The translations under genes were made by a program, and so were the position numbers. From Mikania micrantha (taxonomy: Eukaryota > Streptophyta > Magnoliopsida > Asterales > Asteraceae), in the NCBI GenBank assembly GCA_009363875.1, contig CM018688.1:59807001-59871000 (forward strand): DNA of 64,000 bases, written 5' to 3'. Positions 47,297 through 55,484 of the stretch are shown here, piece by piece (position 1 is the stretch's first letter; every line of letters starts with the position of its first letter). The notes beneath the pieces were generated by a model. That model saw only the letters and a list, made by a program, of their open reading frames with translations. It had not been told where the DNA came from and ran no database searches.

Positions 47297-47889
47297 TGTA
47301 GGATCAGATGTTCTCAATTGATTCATTAATAGAGTATAGCAGCGGAATTCAAAGTTGAATTAGCACAATCATAGCAAGAACAAAGTTCAATCAAACAGTA
47401 AAGCACAAGTTTGTTATAGAGAGAGAATTCTGTAAAAGGAATAATTTAATCAATCGCAATAACTTCGTCTTATTACAAAATTGTCAACTGCCCTTATATA
47501 AAGACAGTGACGTCTGATGATGTCACATGATGTTGACACCTAACAGACAAAACAAAACAACTGAAATAACTAAACTACTGAGAATGTCTACAACATCTGA
47601 AGACATTCTCTTACAACTACTGAAGTATTAAAACTACTGAAGTAATAAACTAAAACATCTGATGAGTAAACTACTCATCAGACTCTTACAAGAACTGAAA
47701 GAAAACTACTGAAGACTAAACTACACACTACAACATCTGATGAATTACACTTCAGCTGTTGTATATCACTTCAGATCTTGTAACTTCTGTACATTGTATG
47801 TCAGCCGTTGTGTTCTTCTTCAGTTGTTATAAGTGCTGTGAGACTTAGAGATTTTTCTGATCAGGCTCATTGGTTCTTTTAGTCCAACA
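47297..47889 (-). repeat. 3' LTR of the Sirevirus-like element
   Basis: 593 bp, near-identical to 58422-59014. Rich in ACTACTGAAG and CATCTGATGA words. Confidence 0.95.
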
Positions 47890-47910
47890 AACTCCCCCAG
47901 AACCAATTCA
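47890..47910 (-). other. Polypurine tract of the Sirevirus-like element
   Basis: Minus-strand TTCTGGGGGAGTT abuts the 3' LTR start TGTTGGAC. Confidence 0.8.
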
Positions 47911-48112
47911 GCCAAAAACCTCTAATTTATTGATGGTCTCACTTATTTACTCCTAGGCTGAAAGAAAAGTCTTTTTCTTTGAGATCAGTATCAAAATGAC
48001 CAGTTAAAGTGTATGCCTGATAATCAACAGCTTCCAAAAATCTAACAAGCAAAATATGAGAGGGAACTCCATTGGGGAAATGGACTATGAGCATTAACCC
48101 CTCTCATTAAGG

Positions 48113-51100
48113 CTATTGATTATATACTAACCTGAAGGACTCCCTGACATATGCCTCAAGCAGTATTACCTTCTCTTCTGAAGTCAGCCTCTCAGGTTCA
48201 CCTTCAAAGAAAGACTCAGGTCCATAGTACTCAGACAAGTACCTGGCCGTTGTCCCATCATTCAGCTCAACTCTAGTAATCTCTCTGTATACAAACTCAT
48301 CAGGATGCTTCCCTTCCAAAAATAGAGAAAGCTCATTTTGTTGAACATTTTCAAGTTTCCTATATACCAAGCCTTTCTTGATCATTTTGTTTTCTATAAA
48401 CTTTGGAGCTTTTGAGCCAGAGTTGTACACACTCTTGAAATCATTGATTATCTCCCAAGGATCAAGTACTGACCCTAGCATAATGTCAGCACTTAAGACC
48501 CTTCTGATTCTTCTGGCATAAGATGCTGGAGCCTCTCTCTTGTGGATCCTATGAATGATTCTTAGATCAGGCCACATTCTAATCTGTTCCTTCCTATACT
48601 GGTAGGTGAACCTCAGAGCATACAACCTTTGAGCTTCTTTCTTCATTGCAATAATGGTTGATGTCTGAGGATAATCCTTATCAACCATCTTTAGGATTTG
48701 CTCATCATGCTGTTTCTGGTTCTCTTCTTCTTCAAGCTTCACTTTTACTGCCAACATTTGAGATTCTGGTGTGAGCTTTGGATGTTGTCCCAACACCAGT
48801 GGCTTCTCAGGCACATATTTGGCAGGAAGAGATACCTTCTTCTTTTGAATTGACAGATCCAACCCAGTTGTTGATGGTGCAGGCTTTTGAACATTTGGCT
48901 TGATAACTGTAGAGATAGGCATCCTGTCTTCTTCATCAGAACCCTCTTCTTCTTGAATTCTAAGTTGCCTTCTCTTCTTTGGAGGAGCCCTTACCTCAAC
49001 AACCTGAGTTTGAACCTCTTGATTTTGTATCTCCTCTGGTTCAGTTTCTTGTACATCAGAGGTTGTAGCCTGTTTTTGTACATCAGATGTTGTAACTTCC
49101 ACTTGTTCTGCACTTGCTTCAATTACTTTCTCAGCCATTTCCTGCTCAACCTCCTCATCAGCTCTGTTGATAACCTCAACAGGTTTCTTCTTCTGTCTCT
49201 TATAAGTCACTTGAATTGCAGGAGACCTTTCAGAAGCAACATCTTCAGATCTTGGCCTTTTGGAAGCTGAAGTTGTGACTGAATCTGTTCCTAACTCCCC
49301 CTTTTTGGCTGCAGGGGAAGAAGGAGTATGTAGAGTGGTAAGTCTGGCAGTCACAGCCTCATCAACCATTTGTTGAATTTGAGATTTGGAGGGTAGCCTC
49401 TCATCAAGGGCTTGAACAATAATTGTTTTCAGTAATGGAGTGATGAGAGGGAGGATATTTAGAAAGGCAGCAGCTAATGCCTCTGGGGGGCTAGAACCCA
49501 AAGGATTAGTGCCTGAAGCAAAGGCTGGTGGCATTTGAAATTGTGAAGTAGTGGGGGAAGTGTTTTGGTGACCTTCAGGATGAGAAGGTGCCATCTGTGG
49601 GGTAATTGGGGAAGATGGTCTTTTGTCCTTGGACATTTTGGTGAGTAGCTCATTGAGTCTACATACCTCAGCCTCAAGGATTTGATTATGTTTCAGAACC
49701 TCAGCAAGTGTTCTTTGGTCATCAGTAGCCTTAGCTAAATCATCTGACCTCCTGAGATTATCAGGATCTACCTGAGTTGAGTGTGGCTCAACATGATCAG
49801 GTGCCCCTTTTTCTTGGTTCTGGGGACTTCCAACCTCAGGGGTAACCCCTTCATCAGTTGTTGCCTCTGACAAGGTCTTAGCAATGGTACCACTATCAAT
49901 CACTCCAAATGATGGAGGTGATGAAGTAGCAGCCTTGTCAGATATCAGAATCTCTCTTTCCACACTAGGAGATCTGATGTGGTAGACATAATCCTGTGGG
50001 CTATCAGAGACACTTTTATCCTCCCCCTCAATGTTGGAGCTTATCCCAGTAGTGATAGGTGTCTGGGAGGGGATAGGAGTGTTCAACTGATCCAGGATGT
50101 TTTCAATAACAAAAGTGGGACTATCTGGGGTGGTTTCCATAGGAATTGGCTTTGAAAGAGAGTGCACCCGGGGAGATTGGTGTTGTTCAATAGAAACCTT
50201 TTCAACTGAAAGAGGTTCTAGAAATGTGTCTGCCCCTTCAAAGGTTGCACCAGGTTCCTGTTGAGAGGAATCCTGGGCGGTTTGAGCCGGTGGAGTCGGA
50301 TGGATCACTGGTTGACTACTCCCAGTGGCCATGTCATGCCTTGGTGAGGCATGGGCAGACTCAGGGGACTCATTTCCCTGAGCAGCCTTTTTGGTTTGTT
50401 TGGATTTTGGTTTAGTGGGGACTCTGGATTTGGATTTTGTGGTGGAGGCTGTGGGTTCCCTCTGCTTGGGTTTTAGCTTTCGGGCAGCCTCTTTGAGAGT
50501 AGGGTTAGAGTTGTGTCGGGAATATACTTCCAACAAAACTGCTGGAGCAGAGATCCCCTGACCAACAAGGCCATTTTGCTGAAGCTGTTTCTCTATGATG
50601 GCCATGATAAAACGTGGATAGAGTAGCCATCTAGAAGAAACAGGCTTAGCAGCATGTTCAGTTAATTCAGAAAACAGGATTTGAGAAAAATTTAGTTTTT
50701 GAGATTCAAGTATTGAATACAATACCTGTTGCCATCTGGAAGACATTTGGTCCCATGAAGAAGACTTTGGAGCCAAGCATATGTTGATCATATGAAATAT
50801 CAGGCGCTCTGGGTCATTTAAGTTCTTCTTATACAGAGTGGAATCACTTAGGTCACCTTGGTATTCATGACTTGTGAAACAGAGGTCAAGTTGATTCTTT
50901 GGGAATTGGGTGACCAGATTAGCATCATCGAGCTGAAGAACGTCCCTCAGTTCAGCTGGGCTTATGTGCACGTTATGACCATTGACAGTGGATCGAAGAG
51001 AGATTACTCCTGTGCCAACATTGATCAGTTCGACATTCATCCAGAATTGATGAATAGAGTCGACATATAGTGTTGGATTGATGAGAAAAGCATTTTTGAA

Positions 51101-51208
51101 TTGAGAAGCATTCATCAAATCTACAGCTTCATCAAACTTTGACCAGAAGGAGGATTTGGTCAGATAAGCAATGGAGTTATGACGCGGTTTCAAGGTTACG
51201 GACGCCAT
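48113..51208 (-). CDS. Third ORF of the copia element, 1031 aa, unknown function
   Basis: An intact frame from ATG (51208; MASVTLKPRHNSIAYL) to stop, downstream of pol. The N-terminal part (about residues 1-240) looks globular, with blocks such as FLINPTLYVDSIHQFW and SSSWDQMSSRWQQVLYSI. I recall similar regions in Asteraceae retroelement-linked proteins often mislabelled as longin-like. The middle (240-790) is low-complexity, rich in Pro, Ser, Gln and Glu, with a short coiled-coil candidate (HNQILEAEVCRLNELLTKMS near 510-530) and nuclear-signal-like basic runs (KRPRSED, YKRQKKKP, PPKKRRQLR). The C-terminal 220 residues look globular again. No signal peptide, transmembrane stretch or nuclease motif is seen, so an envelope role is unsupported. 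It occupies the place of the Sirevirus env-like ORF. Confidence 0.8.
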   Translation of the reverse strand: MASVTLKPRHNSIAYLTKSSFWSKFDEAVDLMNASQFKNAFLINPTLYVDSIHQFWMNVELINVGTGVISLRSTVNGHNVHISPAELRDVLQLDDANLVTQFPKNQLDLCFTSHEYQGDLSDSTLYKKNLNDPERLIFHMINICLAPKSSSWDQMSSRWQQVLYSILESQKLNFSQILFSELTEHAAKPVSSRWLLYPRFIMAIIEKQLQQNGLVGQGISAPAVLLEVYSRHNSNPTLKEAARKLKPKQREPTASTTKSKSRVPTKPKSKQTKKAAQGNESPESAHASPRHDMATGSSQPVIHPTPPAQTAQDSSQQEPGATFEGADTFLEPLSVEKVSIEQHQSPRVHSLSKPIPMETTPDSPTFVIENILDQLNTPIPSQTPITTGISSNIEGEDKSVSDSPQDYVYHIRSPSVEREILISDKAATSSPPSFGVIDSGTIAKTLSEATTDEGVTPEVGSPQNQEKGAPDHVEPHSTQVDPDNLRRSDDLAKATDDQRTLAEVLKHNQILEAEVCRLNELLTKMSKDKRPSSPITPQMAPSHPEGHQNTSPTTSQFQMPPAFASGTNPLGSSPPEALAAAFLNILPLITPLLKTIIVQALDERLPSKSQIQQMVDEAVTARLTTLHTPSSPAAKKGELGTDSVTTSASKRPRSEDVASERSPAIQVTYKRQKKKPVEVINRADEEVEQEMAEKVIEASAEQVEVTTSDVQKQATTSDVQETEPEEIQNQEVQTQVVEVRAPPKKRRQLRIQEEEGSDEEDRMPISTVIKPNVQKPAPSTTGLDLSIQKKKVSLPAKYVPEKPLVLGQHPKLTPESQMLAVKVKLEEEENQKQHDEQILKMVDKDYPQTSTIIAMKKEAQRLYALRFTYQYRKEQIRMWPDLRIIHRIHKREAPASYARRIRRVLSADIMLGSVLDPWEIINDFKSVYNSGSKAPKFIENKMIKKGLVYRKLENVQQNELSLFLEGKHPDEFVYREITRVELNDGTTARYLSEYYGPESFFEGEPERLTSEEKVILLEAYVRESFRLVYNQ

Positions 51209-51394
51209 GGATGCAAAGACTGGAGAGGGAAAATAGGTTTTTGAAAAATATGGAAAGTTCTGAGAAAGTGATAATGAAACAACTGAAGAAGGTTTAGTTA
51301 AATAGAGAAAACAACAGAAGTTAAAACAACTGAAGAGTAAAATTACTCATCAGGTGTTGTCGACAGTTTTGTTCAGCAGTTGTTTTCATCAGTT

Positions 51395-51625
51395 GTTCAT
51401 CAGACTTTGTGGAAATTTTGTTCATCAGAACTTGTGAACAATGTGTTCATCAGAACTTGTAAGCAATTTGTTCATCAGAACTTTGTGGAAATTTTGTTCA
51501 TCAGAACTTGTGAACAATGTGTTCATCAGAACTTGTAAACAATTTGTTCATCAGAACTTTGTGGAAATGTTGTTTATCAGAACTTATGAACAATGTGTTC
51601 ATCAGAACTTGTAAACAATGTTTGA
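51395..51625 (-). repeat. Minisatellite between pol and the third ORF
   Basis: About nine units of GTTCATCAGAACTTGTGAAC-type sequence (23-25 bp, variants with TTTGTGGAAATTTT) lie in the 0.63 kb spacer. The CATCAG core also abounds in the LTRs. Confidence 0.85.
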
Positions 51626-51841
51626 CCTTCAGTACTTAGTGAATCAATACTCATCAGTACTTGTAACTTAGAGTATTAGAAAAGGTCATATGTTTCCTTG
51701 AATCAGTACTTTTGATATGTATCAGTATTTACTGAAAATATCAAAAAGTTTCAAGGTAAAAAAATTTCATTTGAAAAGAAAAATTGAAAATATTTTTGGG
51801 TTTTTGAAAAGAAATTAAAATTTATTTGATGAAAAACCAAT

Positions 51842-54800
51842 CTATTCAAGTTGCAGCATACCAAGCCTTAGAACTAAATTTTGAAAAGTTGAGGTGTCTA
51901 AAGGCTTAGTAAAGATGTCTGCAAGCTCATCAGCACTAGGAACAAACTTTGGATCAATCAGACCCTTTTCATAACAATCTCTTATAAAATGATGTCTGAT
52001 CTCAATGTGTTTAGTCCTAGAGTGCTGAACTGGATTCTTGACAATACAAAGAGCTGAAGCACTATCCATTAACAATGGTGTCTTCAGTTCTTTGATGCCA
52101 TAATCCAAGAGTTGAGACTGAAGCCAGAGAATTTGTGAAGTACAACTTGCAGCAGCAATGTACTCGGCTTCAGCAGTGGAAGTGGCTACAGATGTTTGTT
52201 TCTTACTTTGCCAAGAAACCAGACAATTTCCAAGAAATTGACACCCACCAGAAGTAGATTTTCTTGAGAGTTTGCATCCTGCATAGTCACTATCAGAAAA
52301 AGCAACTAGCTTGCAGGAATGTCCAGTGGAATACCATATTCCCAGAGATAGAGTGCCCTTCAAGTATCTGAAAATTCTCTTCACAGCAATTAAATGAGAT
52401 TCTTTAGGTGCAGCCTGAAATCTAGCACAGACACAAGTGGCAAACATAATGTCTGGCCTTGATGCAGTTAGATACATCAAAGAGCCAATCATACATCTAT
52501 AAAGAGTTTCATCAACTGAAGTACCTTTCAGATCAGCATCAAGTTGTGTGGTGCTACTCATGGGGTTAGAACATGGTTTACAGTTTTGCAAATCAAATTT
52601 CTTTAACAGCTCTTTTGTGTATTTTGATTGGTGAATGAAAATTCCATCAGATTTTTGTTTAATTTGAAGACCCAAGAAAAACTGTAGTTCCCCCATGGCA
52701 CTCATTTCAAAATTTTTGGTCATAAGCTCAGTGAAAGCATCACACAACTTTAGATCAGAAGAAGCAAATATGATGTCATCAACATAAATTTGAACAAGTA
52801 GCTTATGCTGTCCTACATTCTTTATGAATAAAGTTTTATCAATGGAGCCTCTAGTGAAATTATTTTTGAGAAGAAAAGTGGATAAAGTGTCATACCAGGC
52901 TCTAGGTGCTTGTTTCAGCCCATAAAGAGCTTTATCAAGCTTGTACACCCAATCAGGATGTTTATTGTCCTCAAAGCCTGGAGGTTGACACACATACACT
53001 TCCTCTTTTATTTTACCATATAGGAAAGCACTTTTGACATCCATTTGAAAAACTTTTAATTTGTGTAAGGCAGCATATGCTAAAAACAATCTAATTGCTT
53101 CTAGTCTGGCTACAGGGGCAAAGGTCTCATCATAATCAATACCTTCTTCCTGAGAGAACCCCTGTACAACTAGTCTGGCCTTGTTCTTAACTATTTGACC
53201 ATTTTCATCAGTTTTATTCCTAAACACCCATTTAGTGCCTATTGCACACTTACCTTGGGGTAAAGGAACCAGCTCCCAGACTTGTTGTTTCTGGAATTGC
53301 AGCAACTCCAACTGCATTGCTTCCACCCAGCCATTGTCTTTGAGTGCAGTGTGATAGTTCTTTGGTTCTTGTTGACTGACAAATAAGGCATAGAGGCAAA
53401 AGTTTGATAATTGACTTCTTGTTGAAACACCAGCAGAAATATCACCAAGAATTTGAGATAGTGGATGATCTTTCAGTTCTTGATATGGAATAAGAGCAGT
53501 GCAAGTGTTTGCTGGAGGTTCAGCTGCTGCAGAAGTGGATGAAGAACCAGGGAACAATTCAGCTGGAATTTCAAATGATGTGGAAGAATCCAGAATTTCA
53601 TCAGCATTTGTATTTGGAGGAGCAACTGGAGCAGGAGGAGCAACTGATTTTGCAGATGTAGGCAGATTATCACTGAATCTGAACAAATGAGTACTTGCAT
53701 CTTCATCATCTGGAATTCCTTGTGTGGTTTCTGTAGAATCTTTTGGTGGATTTGCTGGAAATACCTCATGTTCTTCACCATTAGGTTCAACTGGAAATTT
53801 ATGTTGCAAGATGTTAAGATCAAACATCTCAGCAGGATTTTGAGGAATGGAATCTTTGGGACATTCATTGAATTTAACATGAAGAGTTTCTTCAACAATC
53901 TTTGTTCGACAATTGAACACTCTATAAGCCTTGCAAGTTGAAGAATATCCAACAAAGTATCCTGCATCAACTTTGGAATCAAATTTGGTAAGTTGATCTT
54001 TGGTGTTGAGAATATAGCAAGGACACCCAAAAGCTCTGAAGAAGGAAATCAAAGGAGTTAAAGAGTGAAGTATTTCATATGGAGTCTTCAACCATCTTTG
54101 ATTCACCAAAACTCTGTTTTGCACATAGCAAGCTGTATTAACAGCTTCTGCCCAGAAGGTTAGTGGTAAACCAGAATCTGCAAGCATTGTTCTGGCAGCT
54201 TCAATCAAAGTCCTATTTTTCCTTTCTACAACTCCATTTTGTTCAGGAGTTCTGGGAATACTGTACTGTCTCTGAATTCCCTTTGACAGATAAAATTCAT
54301 CCAGAAGGTGATTTCTGAATTCAGTGCCATTATCACTCCTAACACACTTGATAGGAATAGAATATTGCTTTTCAGCAAACAACACAAAATTCATAATAGC
54401 CTTGGCAACCTCACCTTTTGAGTGTAAGAAGAAAGTCCAGACAAATTTTGAATAGTCATCAACAATAACTAGACAATACTTCTTCTTTGCCATAGACATT
54501 ATCTGCACAGGACCAAACAAATCCATGTGCAGTAGTTGCAGGCAACCAGTGGATTTGGAATCTCCAATTGGAGGAAAAGAGACTTTGTGTTGCTTTCCTT
54601 TCAAGCAGGCAGTACAATTCTCATCACAACTAAAGTCCTTTAAAGGAAGACCTCTAACCAAACCATGTTTCACCAATTGATTCATGTTTTTGATGTTCAC
54701 ATGACCTAATCTTCTATGCCACAGATTTGATTCTTTGAAAGAGGCCTTAGAGAATAAACAAGGATGACCCTTGACAGAGATATTCTTAGATAAATCAAAG

Positions 54801-55192
54801 GCATATACATTTCCCACTCTGTTAGCCTTAAGAAGTGTATACTCATCTAAAACTTTGCTAATCAAAGGCATTACATCAGAAGATAAAATCCTACAATCTT
54901 GCGTAGTGAAAAGAGAAACATGACCCTTATCACACATTTGACTAACACTTAGAAGATTGTACTTAAGATTTTCAACATGATTCACATCATCAAACCTAAT
55001 TTCACCATTTGTTACCATACCTTTCCCAATAATGTAACCCTTAGCATCATTTCCAAAGGATACAAATCCCTTCCTTCCAGTAAAATAATTTTGAAGGAGA
55101 GATCTGCTCCCAGTCATATGCATGGATCCTCCACTGTCAACATACCAGATGCTATTTTGGCATGCTGAAGGACCCTGCATACAACAACACAC
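51842..55192 (-). CDS. Sirevirus-like pol: protease, integrase, RT, RNase H
   Basis: An intact 1116-codon frame. The protease motif WYVDSGGS is near residue 19, GAG_pre-integrase HRRLGHV near 157, zinc ligands CTACLKGK, integrase Asp (HMDLFGP near 222), Asp (RSDNGTEF near 284) and Glu (EQNGVVERKNR near 320). RT follows, with the PVARLEAIR and MDVKSAFLYG blocks and catalytic YVDD near 802, then RNase H with FSDSDYAG near 965 and STAEAEYIA. All catalytic residues are present. The frame counted here begins at GTG just after a TGA (55193-55195); homologous coding clearly continues upstream. It would normally be made as a gag-pol fusion. It ends at TAG (51842) followed by ATT GGT. Confidence 0.92.
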   Translation of the reverse strand: MCCCMQGPSACQNSIWYVDSGGSMHMTGSRSLLQNYFTGRKGFVSFGNDAKGYIIGKGMVTNGEIRFDDVNHVENLKYNLLSVSQMCDKGHVSLFTTQDCRILSSDVMPLISKVLDEYTLLKANRVGNVYAFDLSKNISVKGHPCLFSKASFKESNLWHRRLGHVNIKNMNQLVKHGLVRGLPLKDFSCDENCTACLKGKQHKVSFPPIGDSKSTGCLQLLHMDLFGPVQIMSMAKKKYCLVIVDDYSKFVWTFFLHSKGEVAKAIMNFVLFAEKQYSIPIKCVRSDNGTEFRNHLLDEFYLSKGIQRQYSIPRTPEQNGVVERKNRTLIEAARTMLADSGLPLTFWAEAVNTACYVQNRVLVNQRWLKTPYEILHSLTPLISFFRAFGCPCYILNTKDQLTKFDSKVDAGYFVGYSSTCKAYRVFNCRTKIVEETLHVKFNECPKDSIPQNPAEMFDLNILQHKFPVEPNGEEHEVFPANPPKDSTETTQGIPDDEDASTHLFRFSDNLPTSAKSVAPPAPVAPPNTNADEILDSSTSFEIPAELFPGSSSTSAAAEPPANTCTALIPYQELKDHPLSQILGDISAGVSTRSQLSNFCLYALFVSQQEPKNYHTALKDNGWVEAMQLELLQFQKQQVWELVPLPQGKCAIGTKWVFRNKTDENGQIVKNKARLVVQGFSQEEGIDYDETFAPVARLEAIRLFLAYAALHKLKVFQMDVKSAFLYGKIKEEVYVCQPPGFEDNKHPDWVYKLDKALYGLKQAPRAWYDTLSTFLLKNNFTRGSIDKTLFIKNVGQHKLLVQIYVDDIIFASSDLKLCDAFTELMTKNFEMSAMGELQFFLGLQIKQKSDGIFIHQSKYTKELLKKFDLQNCKPCSNPMSSTTQLDADLKGTSVDETLYRCMIGSLMYLTASRPDIMFATCVCARFQAAPKESHLIAVKRIFRYLKGTLSLGIWYSTGHSCKLVAFSDSDYAGCKLSRKSTSGGCQFLGNCLVSWQSKKQTSVATSTAEAEYIAAASCTSQILWLQSQLLDYGIKELKTPLLMDSASALCIVKNPVQHSRTKHIEIRHHFIRDCYEKGLIDPKFVPSADELADIFTKPLDTSTFQNLVLRLGMLQLE

Positions 55193-55195
55193 TCA

Positions 55196-55484
55196 GTTAG
55201 ACTTTGGGACCCAAACCATTTTGGTTTTGGGTCTGTTAACACATGAATAAACAAAATGAGCAGTGTCAGTTGAAGCAACACTTGAAGCATTCTTATCAGA
55301 AGATTTTGCTTTGACTTTTTATTTTGATTTCTTTTTAGGAAATGAATCAACAGATGCCTCTGCCAGATTGACTCTTCCTAGCAGTTGTTGCATCATTAAC
55401 ATCAGTTGATTATGATTTTGTGTCAAGATTTTGATTTCATTAGAAACATTTTGACCTGACTTTGGATTTTTGGGTTTTAACACT
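55196..55484 (-). pseudogene. Gag-pol junction of the copia element, in the pol frame, with stops
   Basis: Upstream of pol, the pol frame reads NPKSGQNVSNEIKILTQNHN, then LLGRVNLAEASVDSFPKKKS, then a TAA (55319-55321), and VYSCVNRPKTKMVWVPKSN before the TGA at 55193-55195. This matches the linker before protease in Sirevirus polyproteins. It lies in the +1 frame relative to the gag ORF, which ends at 55485. Either one small indel plus two nonsense changes damaged the polyprotein, or pol is reached by recoding. An old mutation set is more likely. Confidence 0.7.

Noticed and set aside
48887..49270. 127-codon plus-strand frame
   Set aside because: Antisense shadow of the low-complexity middle of the third copia ORF.
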